Origin: Orlajensenia sp001423545
Lineage (GTDB): Bacteria; Actinomycetota; Actinomycetes; Actinomycetales; Microbacteriaceae
Length of the DNA stretch: 64,000 nt
Assembly (NCBI GenBank): GCA_001423545.1
Contig: LMOK01000001.1
Location: 1,116,001-1,180,000, forward strand
Reading direction: 5' to 3'
The translations under genes were made by a program, and so were the position numbers. Of the stretch, positions 30,095 to 38,201 are shown piece after piece. The notes below the pieces were generated by a model that was given only the letters and a program-made list of their open reading frames with translations, had not been told where the DNA came from and did not search any database. Position 1 is the stretch's first letter. Each line of letters begins with the position of its first letter.

Positions 30095-30822
30095 GCGGCC
30101 TCCCAGCCGCCGTGCTGTTCGACCTCGACGACACGCTGTTCGCGCATCGGGGCGCCGTGGCCCGCGCGATCGTGGTGCACATGGACGCCGTGGGGTTCTC
30201 CTCGCCCGACCACGCCCGTGACGTCGCCCTGTGGCACGACCTCGAGGAACGGCACTACCACTCCTACCTGGCCGGCACGCTCGACTTCCAGGGGCAGCGG
30301 CGCGCACGAGCGCGGGACTTCGCCGCCGCTCACGGTGTCGTGCTCGCCGAGGCGGCGGCCGGTGCCTGGTTCGACGACTACTTCGAGCACTACCGTGCCG
30401 CGTGGGTGCTGCACGACGACGCGCTCGATGCTCTGGCCTCGCTCCGGGCCGCCCGAGGAGACATCCGGATCGGCGTGATCACGAACGGCGACCCCGTCTT
30501 CCAGCAGTCCAAGCTCGACGCCGTCGGTCTCACCGGCCTCGTCGACGGCATCGTCGCCTCGGGCTCGCTCGGCATCACGAAGCCCGACCCGCGCATCTTC
30601 GAGCACGCCTGCCGTCACCTCGGCGTCGCCACGAGCGATGCCGCCTATGTCGGCGACAGGCTCCGCACCGACGCCATCGGCGCCGCAGCGGCCGGCATGA
30701 CGGGCGTCTGGCTGAATCGCACCGGCGTCGTTCCCGAGCCGAAGGATGCCGCCGAGGCGCGCGATCGCGGGGTGCTCGAGATCACGGGGCTCGATGACCT
30801 GGTGGGGGCGCTGGAGGGCTGA
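30091..30822 (+). CDS. HAD-superfamily hydrolase
   Basis: The 243-residue haloacid dehalogenase-like phosphatase has motif I FDLDDTLFAH with the nucleophile Asp near residue 11, motif II VITNGD, a Lys in GITKPDPRIF, and motif IV YVGDRLRTDAIGA. The alpha-helical cap between motifs I and II is typical of subfamily IA. It should hydrolyse a phosphate ester; the substrate is not predictable. The GTG start overlaps the acetyltransferase stop. It converges on glpD with 22 bp between. Confidence 0.87.
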   Translation: MSGLPAAVLFDLDDTLFAHRGAVARAIVVHMDAVGFSSPDHARDVALWHDLEERHYHSYLAGTLDFQGQRRARARDFAAAHGVVLAEAAAGAWFDDYFEHYRAAWVLHDDALDALASLRAARGDIRIGVITNGDPVFQQSKLDAVGLTGLVDGIVASGSLGITKPDPRIFEHACRHLGVATSDAAYVGDRLRTDAIGAAAAGMTGVWLNRTGVVPEPKDAAEARDRGVLEITGLDDLVGALEG

Positions 30823-30844
30823 CCCCGCTGGGGAGCGTGCTCCC

Positions 30845-32602
30845 TCAGGCGTGCGCGATCCGACGCTCCTCGATGGCGACACCGTGCACGTCGTGCAGTT
30901 CTGCGCGAGCGTGCTCGATCTCTCCGACCCGACGGGCGGCGGACCAGTCGAGGGCATCGCCGACGACGTCGGCCACCTCGGCCAGCACGTCCGCTGTCAC
31001 CGCTCCGACGAAGGCCAGGCTGGTGCGGCGCTTCAGCACGTCGATGAGGTGGACGACCTGCTCCTCGCGGGCCAGGGCCGTGATCTCTCCGACGCTGTAG
31101 GTCGGGACCGACACCAGAGGGACGTCCGTTCCGTTCTCGGCGAGGTCGGCGATGAGCGACTCGGCGCGGGTGCCGTAGCGCTCGAGCAGCTCGGCGGCGC
31201 GGGTGCGGCCGAGGACCTCGCCGTGACTGGCGAGCCAGACGGTGCGTGCGGCATCCGTCGTCGGGTACCCACGGCCGCCGCCGATGGCCAGGCCCTCGGT
31301 GCTCGTCGTGCGGGTGCGGCCGAGCTTGGCGAGCACCTCGTCACCCAGGTGCTCGGCGAGAGCGCGGAAGGTCGTCCACTTGCCGCCGACGAGACTGAGC
31401 AGAGGGATCGCTCCACCGCTGCCGGGCACGGTGGCCTCCTCGATGCGGTAGTCGCGGGAGACGAAGCCGGGCTGGGTCTCGTCGTGGCGAGGCAGCGGGC
31501 GCACGCCGGCGAACCTGTAGACGATGTGCGAGCGGTTCACCGTGATGCCGGGGAAGACGTGCGAGATCAGGTCGAAGAAGTAGTCGACCTCCTCCTCGGT
31601 GGTGCGGATGGGCTTCCGCATGTCGTGCTCGAGGTCGGTCGTGCCGACGAGCACGCGCCCCTTGAGCGGGTAGATCAGCACGATGCGGCCGTCCTCGTGC
31701 TCGAAGAAGATCTCGCGTCCGTCCGTCGCGGCGAGCAGCTCGGGGTGGTCGAGCACGATGTGCGACCCCTTGGTCCCACCCATGAACCGGGTGGCGCCTC
31801 CCAGAGCCTCGTTGGTGAGGTCCGTCCAGGGTCCCGAGGCGTTGACGACGACGGATGCCGAGAAGCCGAACTCCTCGCCGGTCACGCTGTCGCGGAGCGT
31901 CACGCCATCGCCATCAGCGCCGACGGCCTCGACGTAGTTGGCGGCACGCGCGTGCGGACCGGCGGCCAGGCCGTCGTTCAGGACGTCGAGCGCCAGACGC
32001 TCCGGATCGTGCATCGAGGCGTCGTAGTAGGTGGCCGTGTACTTGATGCCGGGGTTCAGCGCCGGGAGCTCGGCGAGCGAGCGCTTGCGGCCGTGGAACT
32101 CATGGCGGGGAACACTGCCACCGTCGCGCGAGAAGGAGTCGTAGGCGGTCAGACCCACCTTGATGAGGGCGGCACCGCGCTCGGTCGGCTTGCCCGCCTT
32201 GTGCGTGAGGAAGCGGAGCGGGGCCGAGAGGATGCCGCTGAAGGTGGAGAAGATCGGCACCGTGGTCTTGAGCGGGCGCACGTAGTGCGGCGCGATCCTG
32301 ACGAGGGCGTTGCGCTCCTCGACCGACTCGCGCACGAGCCTGAACTCGCCGTTCTCCAGGTATCGGATGCCGCCGTGGATCATGTGCGACGACGCCGCCG
32401 AAGCGCCGGACACGAAGTCATCGCGGTCGATGATGACGACGTCGACGCCCTGCAGGGCGAGGTCGCGGAACGTCGCGATGCCGTTGATGCCGGCCCCGAT
32501 CACGAGGACGTCGGCCTGGGGCCGCGCGCGCAGGGCCTCGACGGTGGGGCGGAGCGCATCGGCTCCGGAGGAGGAAGTGGAAGTCGTCGACGACGTCGCC
32601 AT
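30845..32602 (-). CDS. glpD: Aerobic glycerol-3-phosphate dehydrogenase
   Basis: The 585-residue FAD enzyme oxidises sn-glycerol-3-phosphate to dihydroxyacetone phosphate and feeds electrons to quinone. Motifs are VLVIGAGINGIATFRDLALQG (FAD), the FVSGASAASSHMIHGGIRYLE block, VNASGPWTD and MGGTKGSHIVLDHPEL, with the DAO C-terminal domain. I chose the ATG ending at 32602, with AAAGGG about 8 nt upstream. A divergent SorC-type regulator starts 110 bp away, and the gap holds an operator-like sequence, so glpD is probably controlled by it. Confidence 0.93.
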   Translation of the reverse strand: MATSSTTSTSSSGADALRPTVEALRARPQADVLVIGAGINGIATFRDLALQGVDVVIIDRDDFVSGASAASSHMIHGGIRYLENGEFRLVRESVEERNALVRIAPHYVRPLKTTVPIFSTFSGILSAPLRFLTHKAGKPTERGAALIKVGLTAYDSFSRDGGSVPRHEFHGRKRSLAELPALNPGIKYTATYYDASMHDPERLALDVLNDGLAAGPHARAANYVEAVGADGDGVTLRDSVTGEEFGFSASVVVNASGPWTDLTNEALGGATRFMGGTKGSHIVLDHPELLAATDGREIFFEHEDGRIVLIYPLKGRVLVGTTDLEHDMRKPIRTTEEEVDYFFDLISHVFPGITVNRSHIVYRFAGVRPLPRHDETQPGFVSRDYRIEEATVPGSGGAIPLLSLVGGKWTTFRALAEHLGDEVLAKLGRTRTTSTEGLAIGGGRGYPTTDAARTVWLASHGEVLGRTRAAELLERYGTRAESLIADLAENGTDVPLVSVPTYSVGEITALAREEQVVHLIDVLKRRTSLAFVGAVTADVLAEVADVVGDALDWSAARRVGEIEHARAELHDVHGVAIEERRIAHA

Positions 32603-32675
32603 GGTGCATCCCTTTGTTTCGCTGGTCGGCACGCATTCGCCCCGACACCTCAAGTCTCAGCGCGGTCGCACCTTG

Positions 32676-32702
32676 TTGCAAGTGAACTGCACATACGTGC
32701 AA
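32676..32702. promoter_or_regulatory. Operator-like inverted repeats between glpD and the SorC-type regulator
   Basis: TTGCA at 32676 faces TGCAA at 32698-32702. The inner TGCACATACGTGCA (32688-32701) is a near-palindrome with 12 of 14 positions matching. The site ends 9 nt before the regulator start codon, which fits autoregulation and joint control of glpD. Binding is inferred from position only. Confidence 0.5.
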
Positions 32703-32711
32703 GATGAACGG

Positions 32712-33716
32712 ATGGCGACAGATCACCCCGACCTCACGACCCGGACGCGCGACGCGCTCCGGGCCTCGCAGCTCTACTACCTGCAGGACCTCACGATGGA
32801 GGCCATCGCGCACGAGCTCGGCACCTCGCGTTCCTCGGTCTCCCGGCTGCTCAGCCACGCCCGCGAGACCGGGCTGGTCGACATCAGGGTGCGGTCGCCC
32901 AGGGAGATGCCGAACATCCTCGAACGGCAGATCCTCGGGACCTTCGGCGTGACGGCGCACGTCGTGCCGGTACCCGACCACACCAGCGACGTCGACCGCC
33001 TGGAGCGCGTCGCCCTCTCGGCTGCACGGATGCTCGGCGAGTACGTGGACTCGAACTCCACTCTCGGGGTGGCCTGGGGCGCCACAGTCAGCGCGGTCTC
33101 GCGGCATCTCATCCCCCGGGCCGTGCACGACACCCAGATCGTTCAGCTGAACGGGGCGGGCAACCTCACCAGCACCGGCATCGTCTACGCCAGCGAGATC
33201 CTGCGGAGATTCGGCGAGGCCTACAACGCCCAGGTGCAGCAGTTTCCCGTGCCGGCGTTCTTCGACGATCCCCTCACCAAGCAGGCACTCTGGCGCGAGC
33301 GCAGCATGCAGCGCGTGCTGGCCCTGCAGGAGCACCTCGACGTCGCCCTCTTCGGAGTCGGCTCCCCGTTCGCCGAGGTCCCGAGCCACGTGTACTCGAG
33401 CAACTTCCTCGACCCCGACGACGTCGTGAGCCTGCAGGAGCAGAACGTGGTCGGAGACGTCGCGACGGTCTTCTACCGGATCGATGGCTCGACCGACGGG
33501 ATCAGCCTCAACGACAGGGGAAGCGGCCCGGCCTTCGACGTGCTCCGGCGAACCCCGCGGCGCATCTGCGTCGTCTCGGGGGCCGCCCGTCTGGCGAGCA
33601 TCCGCGGCGCCATCGCCGCCGGACTCATCACCGACCTGTACGTCGACGAGGGCACGGCGCGACTCCTGGTCGCGTCGCACGATGACACGGGAATAGGACG
33701 CGCGTCTGTGCGTTGA
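32712..33716 (+). CDS. SorC/DeoR-like sugar-binding transcriptional regulator
   Basis: The 334-residue protein has an N-terminal helix-turn-helix (YYLQDLTMEAIAHELGTSRSSVSRLL) and a large sugar-phosphate-binding domain of the SorC/CggR type (GVAWGATVSAVS, LFGVGSPFAEVP, GEVATVF-like GDVATVFYRIDG). Members sense phosphorylated sugars or polyols. Divergence from glpD suggests glycerol or glycerol-3-phosphate as signal, but related sugars are possible. The ATG at 32712 follows GAACGG; in-frame codons further upstream lie in the operator. A riboflavin riboswitch starts only 20 bp after its stop. Confidence 0.83.
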   Translation: MATDHPDLTTRTRDALRASQLYYLQDLTMEAIAHELGTSRSSVSRLLSHARETGLVDIRVRSPREMPNILERQILGTFGVTAHVVPVPDHTSDVDRLERVALSAARMLGEYVDSNSTLGVAWGATVSAVSRHLIPRAVHDTQIVQLNGAGNLTSTGIVYASEILRRFGEAYNAQVQQFPVPAFFDDPLTKQALWRERSMQRVLALQEHLDVALFGVGSPFAEVPSHVYSSNFLDPDDVVSLQEQNVVGDVATVFYRIDGSTDGISLNDRGSGPAFDVLRRTPRRICVVSGAARLASIRGAIAAGLITDLYVDEGTARLLVASHDDTGIGRASVR

Positions 33717-33736
33717 TCTATCATCGAAGACAAGAA

Positions 33737-33856
33737 CGTGCTCCGGGGTCGGTGAGAATCCGAACCGGCGGTGATAGTCCGCGACCCGCCCTCACCGGCG
33801 GTTGACCTGGTGGAATTCCGGGACCGACGGTTAAAGTCCGGATGGGAGGATGCACG
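33737..33856 (+). ncRNA. FMN riboswitch (RFN element)
   Basis: The stretch has the fixed blocks of the RFN aptamer in order: CGTGCTCCGGGG with GGTGAGAATCCGAACCGGCG, then GTGATAGTCCGCGACC, GGTTGACCTGGTGGAATTCC, GACCGACGGTTAAAGTCCGG and GATGGGAGGATGCACG, whose end pairs with the start. It senses FMN and lowers expression of the rib operon when FMN is high. The downstream TCGGGC-GAT-GCCCGA hairpin (33888-33902), 32-46 nt before the ribD start, may be part of the expression platform. Confidence 0.95.
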
Positions 33857-33933
33857 CGTCGTTCGGCGTTCGCGCCGGATGGCGGAATCGGGCGATGCCC
33901 GAGACCCCGGAGCTCAACAGGATTGAGACCGGG

Positions 33934-34980
33934 ATGACCAGCACGACGGCCCAGCGGCTGAGCGGGGATGCGATCGAGCGCGCGATGCTGCGCGCCGTCG
34001 AGATCGCCGCGAACGGCCCGGCCCGCGGGGTCAACCCGCAGGTCGGCTGCCTCATCCTGGCGGCCGACGGCAGCATCCTCGCCGAGGGCTGGCACCGCGG
34101 CGCCGGCACCCCGCACGCCGAGGTCGACGCCCTCTCGAAGCTCGCCGCCGGCGAGGCGAACGGCGCAACGGCCGTCGTCACGCTCGAGCCGTGCAACCAC
34201 ACCGGCCTCACCGGTCCGTGTTCCGAGGCTCTGATCACCGCCGGGGTGTCCCACGTCGTCTTCGGCGTGAGCGATCCGGGCGACCACTCCTCCGGCGGAG
34301 CCGCGCGACTGCGCGAGGCCGGCGTCGAGGTCGACGGCGGCGTGCTCATCGCCGAGACGACAGCACGCCTCGGCGACTGGCTCCCGGCAGCGAGGCTCAA
34401 GCGCCCCGTCGTCACGGTCAAGTGGGCGTCGAGCCTCGACGGCCGGGCGGCCGCAGCCGACGGCACCAGCCAGTGGATCACCGGGCCGGAGGCCAGGGCC
34501 GACGTGCACGCCCGTCGTGCGGCATCCGACGCCATCGGGGTGGGGACCGGCACCGTGCTCTCCGACGATCCCTCCCTCTCCGCACGATTCACCGACGGTG
34601 GCCTGTACGAGACCCAGCCCATCCCCGTGGTCTTCGGAGCGCGCGAGACGCCGACGGATGCCGCCATTCGACGGGGCACTCACGAGCCGATCTTCGCGAC
34701 CGGCGGCGATCTCACCGCCGATCTGCGCACTCTCCACGCCCGTGGCATCCGTTCCCTCTTCATCGAAGGCGGACCGACTCTCGCCAGCGCCTTCATCGCC
34801 GCCGGCCTCGCCGACGAGGTGCTCGTCTACCTCGCCCCGGCGATCCTCGGCGGACCGCGGACCGCCATCGGCGATGTGGGAATCACGACGATCGACGACG
34901 CTCTGAGGCTCTCCATCGAGAGCGTCGAGACACTCGGCGACGACCTGCTGGTCGTCGCCACCCCGAAGAAGAAGCCGTAG
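33934..34980 (+). CDS. ribD: Bifunctional riboflavin biosynthesis deaminase/reductase
   Basis: The 348-residue protein has an N-terminal deaminase domain with zinc motifs HAEVDAL and LEPCNHTGLTGPC, and a C-terminal reductase domain starting at PVVTVKWASSLDGRAAA, with FIEGGPTLASAF for NADPH/substrate binding. It catalyses steps two and three of riboflavin synthesis. I chose the ATG at 33934, just ahead of the conserved AIERAMLRAVEIAANG. Earlier in-frame ATGs at 33895 and 33850 fall in the riboswitch platform. The gene leads the FMN-controlled operon ribD-ribE-ribBA-ribH. Confidence 0.92.
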   Translation: MTSTTAQRLSGDAIERAMLRAVEIAANGPARGVNPQVGCLILAADGSILAEGWHRGAGTPHAEVDALSKLAAGEANGATAVVTLEPCNHTGLTGPCSEALITAGVSHVVFGVSDPGDHSSGGAARLREAGVEVDGGVLIAETTARLGDWLPAARLKRPVVTVKWASSLDGRAAAADGTSQWITGPEARADVHARRAASDAIGVGTGTVLSDDPSLSARFTDGGLYETQPIPVVFGARETPTDAAIRRGTHEPIFATGGDLTADLRTLHARGIRSLFIEGGPTLASAFIAAGLADEVLVYLAPAILGGPRTAIGDVGITTIDDALRLSIESVETLGDDLLVVATPKKKP

Positions 34981-34989
34981 GAGGCAGCA

Positions 34990-35697
34990 GTGTTCACCGG
35001 AATCATCGAGGAGATCGGGCGCATCGAGCGAGTCGAGACGAGCGGCGACGCCGCCCGCATCACCGTGCGCGGACCACTCGTCGTCTCGGATGCGCGCCAC
35101 GGCGACTCGATCTCGGTGAGCGGCGTGTGCCTGACCGTCGTCGCGTCGACCCCTGAGACCTTCACCGCCGACGTCATGGCCCAGACCCTCGCCATGTCGA
35201 CCCTCGCCGGTGTCGCCGAGGGCCTCGCCGTCAACCTCGAGCGCGCCGCCGCGGTCGGGGACAGGCTCGGCGGGCACATCGTGCAGGGCCACATCGACGG
35301 CACGGCCACGGTGCTCTCGATCACCGACGGCAGCGCCTGGAGGGTCGTGCGGTTCAGCCTCGACCCGCAGCACGCGCCGCTCGTCGTCGACAAGGGCTCC
35401 ATCGCGGTCGACGGCACGTCCCTCACCGTCAGCGCGGTCGGCGGCGGCCTCACCGACGGCTGGTTCGAGGTCTCGCTCATCCCCGAGACCCTCACGGCGA
35501 CCACCCTCGGGGAGCGCGCAGTCGGCGACAGCGTGAACATCGAGACCGACATCCTCGCCCGCCACGTCGAGCGGATGCTGTCGCTCGGCCTGCACCACAC
35601 CCTCCCGTCCTCGGTCGCCGACGGCCCCGGCATCGCGCCGGCCGCCCCGCCTGCATCCGTTCCGGAATCCGCCACGACAGTTGGGAGCTCACGATGA
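34990..35697 (+). CDS. ribE: Riboflavin synthase alpha subunit
   Basis: The 235-residue protein with two lumazine-binding barrels starts with the nearly invariant MFTGIIEEIG (GTG codon), with AGGAGG 5 nt upstream. Repeats show VSGVCLTVV and VDGTSLTVSAV, and GGHIVQGHIDGTA. It dismutates two 6,7-dimethyl-8-ribityllumazine molecules to riboflavin. It carries a longer C-terminal tail (after LGLHHTLPS) than many homologues, about 25 residues of Pro/Ala. Its end overlaps ribBA by 4 nt. Confidence 0.93.
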   Translation: MFTGIIEEIGRIERVETSGDAARITVRGPLVVSDARHGDSISVSGVCLTVVASTPETFTADVMAQTLAMSTLAGVAEGLAVNLERAAAVGDRLGGHIVQGHIDGTATVLSITDGSAWRVVRFSLDPQHAPLVVDKGSIAVDGTSLTVSAVGGGLTDGWFEVSLIPETLTATTLGERAVGDSVNIETDILARHVERMLSLGLHHTLPSSVADGPGIAPAAPPASVPESATTVGSSR

Positions 35698-37001
35698 GCC
35701 TCGCCACCATCCCGGAAGTACTCGACGCCCTGCGCGCAGGCAAGCCCGTCATCGTCGCCGACGACGAGGCCCGCGAGAACGAGGGCGACGCCATCATGGC
35801 CGCCGAGCTCGCCAGCCAGGAGTGGATCGCCTGGATGGTGCGCAACACCTCCGGGTTCCTCTGCGCCCCGATGCCCGACGAATACGCCGACCGTCTCGAG
35901 CTGCCGCTCATGACGACGCAGAGCCAGGACGCCCGCGGCACCGCGTACACGATCACCGTCGACGCCTCCGACCGCGTCAGCACGGGCATCAGCGCAGCCG
36001 ACCGCGCCCACACCCTGCGGGTGCTGGCCGACCCGAACTCGCAGCCCGACAGCCTCATCCGCCCCGGCCACGTGCTGCCGCTGCGCGCCAAGGAGGGCGG
36101 CGTGCGCGAGCGCGGAGGTCACACCGAGGCGGCCGTCGACCTCATGAAGCTCGCCGGCCTCTCCCCCGTCGGCGTGATCGGCGAGATCGTCGCCGATGAC
36201 GGCGAGATGATGCGACTGCCCGGCCTCATCGAGCTCGGCGCCCGCGAGGACCTTCCGGTGACCACGGTCGCAGCCATCATCGACTACCTGCAGGAATGGC
36301 ACTGCGACACCGACGTTCCCGTCGCGACTCCGATCCCCGAGAGTTCGCGCGTCGACTTCGAGGTCGAGACGACGGTGCCCACCACGCACGGACCGTTCAA
36401 GGTGCGCGCCTACCGCGACCGGCAGACCGGCGCCGACCACGTGGCCATCGTCGCCGGCACGCCTGCGGCATCCGGGGCCCTCGTCCGCGTGCATTCGGAA
36501 TGCCTCACCGGGGAGGCCTTCGGTTCGCTCAAGTGCGAGTGCGGCCCACAGCTCGACGCGGCGCTCGAGACCATCCAGCGCGACGGCGGCATCGTCATCT
36601 ACCTGCGGGGTCACGAGGGACGCGGCATCGGCCTCATCAACAAGCTGCGCGCCTACAGGCTGCAGGAGGACGGCCTCGACACGCTCGACGCCAACCTCGC
36701 GCTCGGGCTGCCGGCCGATGCCCGCGACTACGGGGCGGCCACGGCCATCCTCGACGAGATGGGCATCACCTCGGTGCGACTGCTCACCAACAACCCCGAG
36801 AAGGTGCGCCAGCTCGAGGAACGCGGCGTCACCGTGACCGAGCGGGTTCCGCTCGTCGTCGGCGTCGGCGCGTTCAACGAGTCGTACCTCGAGACCAAGC
36901 GCGAGCGCATGGGTCACGCCATCGCCGATCAGCAACTCGCCGAGAGCGTGCGACTCACCGCCGCAGGCACAGAACCCCTCCTGGAAGGACACGCATCATG
37001 A
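35694..37001 (+). CDS. ribBA: Bifunctional DHBP synthase / GTP cyclohydrolase II
   Basis: The 435-residue fusion protein makes both starting compounds of riboflavin. The N-terminal 3,4-dihydroxy-2-butanone-4-phosphate synthase has DDEARENEGDAIMAAE and RERGGHTEAAVDL. The C-terminal GTP cyclohydrolase II has zinc cysteines in VHSECLTGEAFGSLKCECGP and the catalytic YLRGHEGRGIGL and LLTNNPEKV. It is coupled to ribE at the start and to ribH at the end (ATGA overlaps). The length is normal for the fused type. Confidence 0.95.
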   Translation: MSLATIPEVLDALRAGKPVIVADDEARENEGDAIMAAELASQEWIAWMVRNTSGFLCAPMPDEYADRLELPLMTTQSQDARGTAYTITVDASDRVSTGISAADRAHTLRVLADPNSQPDSLIRPGHVLPLRAKEGGVRERGGHTEAAVDLMKLAGLSPVGVIGEIVADDGEMMRLPGLIELGAREDLPVTTVAAIIDYLQEWHCDTDVPVATPIPESSRVDFEVETTVPTTHGPFKVRAYRDRQTGADHVAIVAGTPAASGALVRVHSECLTGEAFGSLKCECGPQLDAALETIQRDGGIVIYLRGHEGRGIGLINKLRAYRLQEDGLDTLDANLALGLPADARDYGAATAILDEMGITSVRLLTNNPEKVRQLEERGVTVTERVPLVVGVGAFNESYLETKRERMGHAIADQQLAESVRLTAAGTEPLLEGHAS

Positions 37002-37474
37002 GCGGATCAGGCTCCCCCACCCTCGACATCGACGGCACCGGGCTGCACGTCGTCATCGTCGCCGGGCACTGGCACACCGAGATCACCGACGGTCTCATCG
37101 CCGGTGCGGTGCGCACCCTCGATGCTGCCGGGGCGTCGCACACCCTCGTGCGGGTTCCCGGCAGCTTCGAGCTGCCCGTCGTCGCGAAGGCGGCCCTGGA
37201 TGCCGGAGCCGATGCCGTGGTCGCACTCGGAGTCATCATCCGAGGCGGCACCCCACACTTCGAGTACGTCTCGGCTGCGGCGACGGACGGGCTGACGCGC
37301 GTCGCCCTCGACACGGGCAAGCCCGTGGGCTTCGGTCTGCTCACCCTGGATGACGAGAAGCAGGGCATCGACCGCGCCGGCCTCCCGGGTTCCAAGGAGG
37401 ACAAGGGGACCGAGGCCGCCGAGGCTGCGATCTCGACGGTGCGCGTCCTGCAGGCACTGCGCGCCGACCGCTGA
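36998..37474 (+). CDS. ribH: 6,7-Dimethyl-8-ribityllumazine synthase
   Basis: The 158-residue lumazine synthase has HVVIVAGHWHTEITDGLI at the start, VPGSFELPVVAKA and ALGVIIRGGTPHFEYVS with the catalytic His, and GFGLLTLDDEKQ, where most homologues read GVLT. It condenses the ribBA and ribD products to lumazine, the substrate of RibE, and usually forms icosahedral or pentameric assemblies. It is the last gene of the operon. A 60-bp gap with a dispersed repeat separates it from the convergent membrane gene. Confidence 0.93.
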   Translation: MSGSGSPTLDIDGTGLHVVIVAGHWHTEITDGLIAGAVRTLDAAGASHTLVRVPGSFELPVVAKAALDAGADAVVALGVIIRGGTPHFEYVSAAATDGLTRVALDTGKPVGFGLLTLDDEKQGIDRAGLPGSKEDKGTEAAEAAISTVRVLQALRADR

Positions 37475-37475
37475 G

Positions 37476-37526
37476 GGCGCTGATTCCGCTCGCTGAGGCC
37501 CGGACGCAGTCCGCGGTCGAAGCGCC
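37476..37526. repeat. Intergenic inverted-repeat element, copy 2 (convergent gap)
   Basis: GGCGCT at 37476 pairs with AGCGCC at 37521-37526. TCCGCTCGCTGAGG (37485-37498) and AGTCCGCGGTCGAAGCGC (37508-37525) both recur at 6547-6610, the latter in reverse complement. Like copy 1 it fills the space between two convergent genes. A two-way terminator or REP-like repeat are the main options. Confidence 0.6.
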
Positions 37527-37535
37527 TCTGGCGCC

Positions 37536-38012
37536 CTACGGCTTCCAGACCATGAGCACGACGACGGCGAGGAGCAGCAGCGCCACCACTCCACTGCCAC
37601 CTGCGATCCGGCCGTAGTACTGCGACGCCGCTCCGCCGTCCGATGCGGTGCCTCCGGATGCAGTCCCGCCGCCTGCGGTGGAACCCAGCGCAGCCGCGGC
37701 CTTCCGCATCGACGGCACCACGAGAGCCTCACTCACGACGGCAGCGGCGACCCAGAGGATGAGCGACCAGAGGATCCAGGGCGTGAGGAAGGTCAGGCCG
37801 TACTTCGGGTCGCTCGTGCCCATCACGGCGAAGCCGAGCAGGACCACGAGAATCGACAGCCGTCCGAAGATCGACGTCGAGGTGGCGAGGGTCGCGACCT
37901 GGGCTCCATTGCCCGAGCGCAGGGCACGCAGAGCCGTCATCGGCAGGATCGCCAGTGGCCCCACGATGAAGACGGCCGTGACGACGTGCAGCACGTTGAA
38001 GAGTTCGTTCAT
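37536..38012 (-). CDS. Small integral membrane protein (DUF2269-like)
   Basis: The 158-residue protein has four hydrophobic segments (about 5-28, 47-65, 74-95, 138-156) and opens with NELFNVLHVVTAVFIVGPLAIL, a pattern I associate with the DUF2269 group. Between helices 3 and 4 there is a Gly/Ala/Ser-rich loop (AGGGTASGGTASDGG) with repeated AGGGTA-type units. The function is unknown. It is convergent with ribH and divergent from the MFS transporter gene, so it is probably a single transcription unit. Confidence 0.75.
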   Translation of the reverse strand: MNELFNVLHVVTAVFIVGPLAILPMTALRALRSGNGAQVATLATSTSIFGRLSILVVLLGFAVMGTSDPKYGLTFLTPWILWSLILWVAAAVVSEALVVPSMRKAAAALGSTAGGGTASGGTASDGGAASQYYGRIAGGSGVVALLLLAVVVLMVWKP

Positions 38013-38201
38013 GGCGCCAGCCTAGAAGCGTCGGTTGCTCGAGGGCCAGCATCCGTCCCCCGATTGGCCATCGCGGGGTACGAGGGCGTAGCGTTGCAGG
38101 GTTGCCACAAGCGACTTTCGACATCCCAGCTGCGCGCCCTGGCGCCGGACCGACGCATTGCGCGGCGCAGCAGACGCCCCCTGCACCGAAAGCGCTCCAT
38201 C

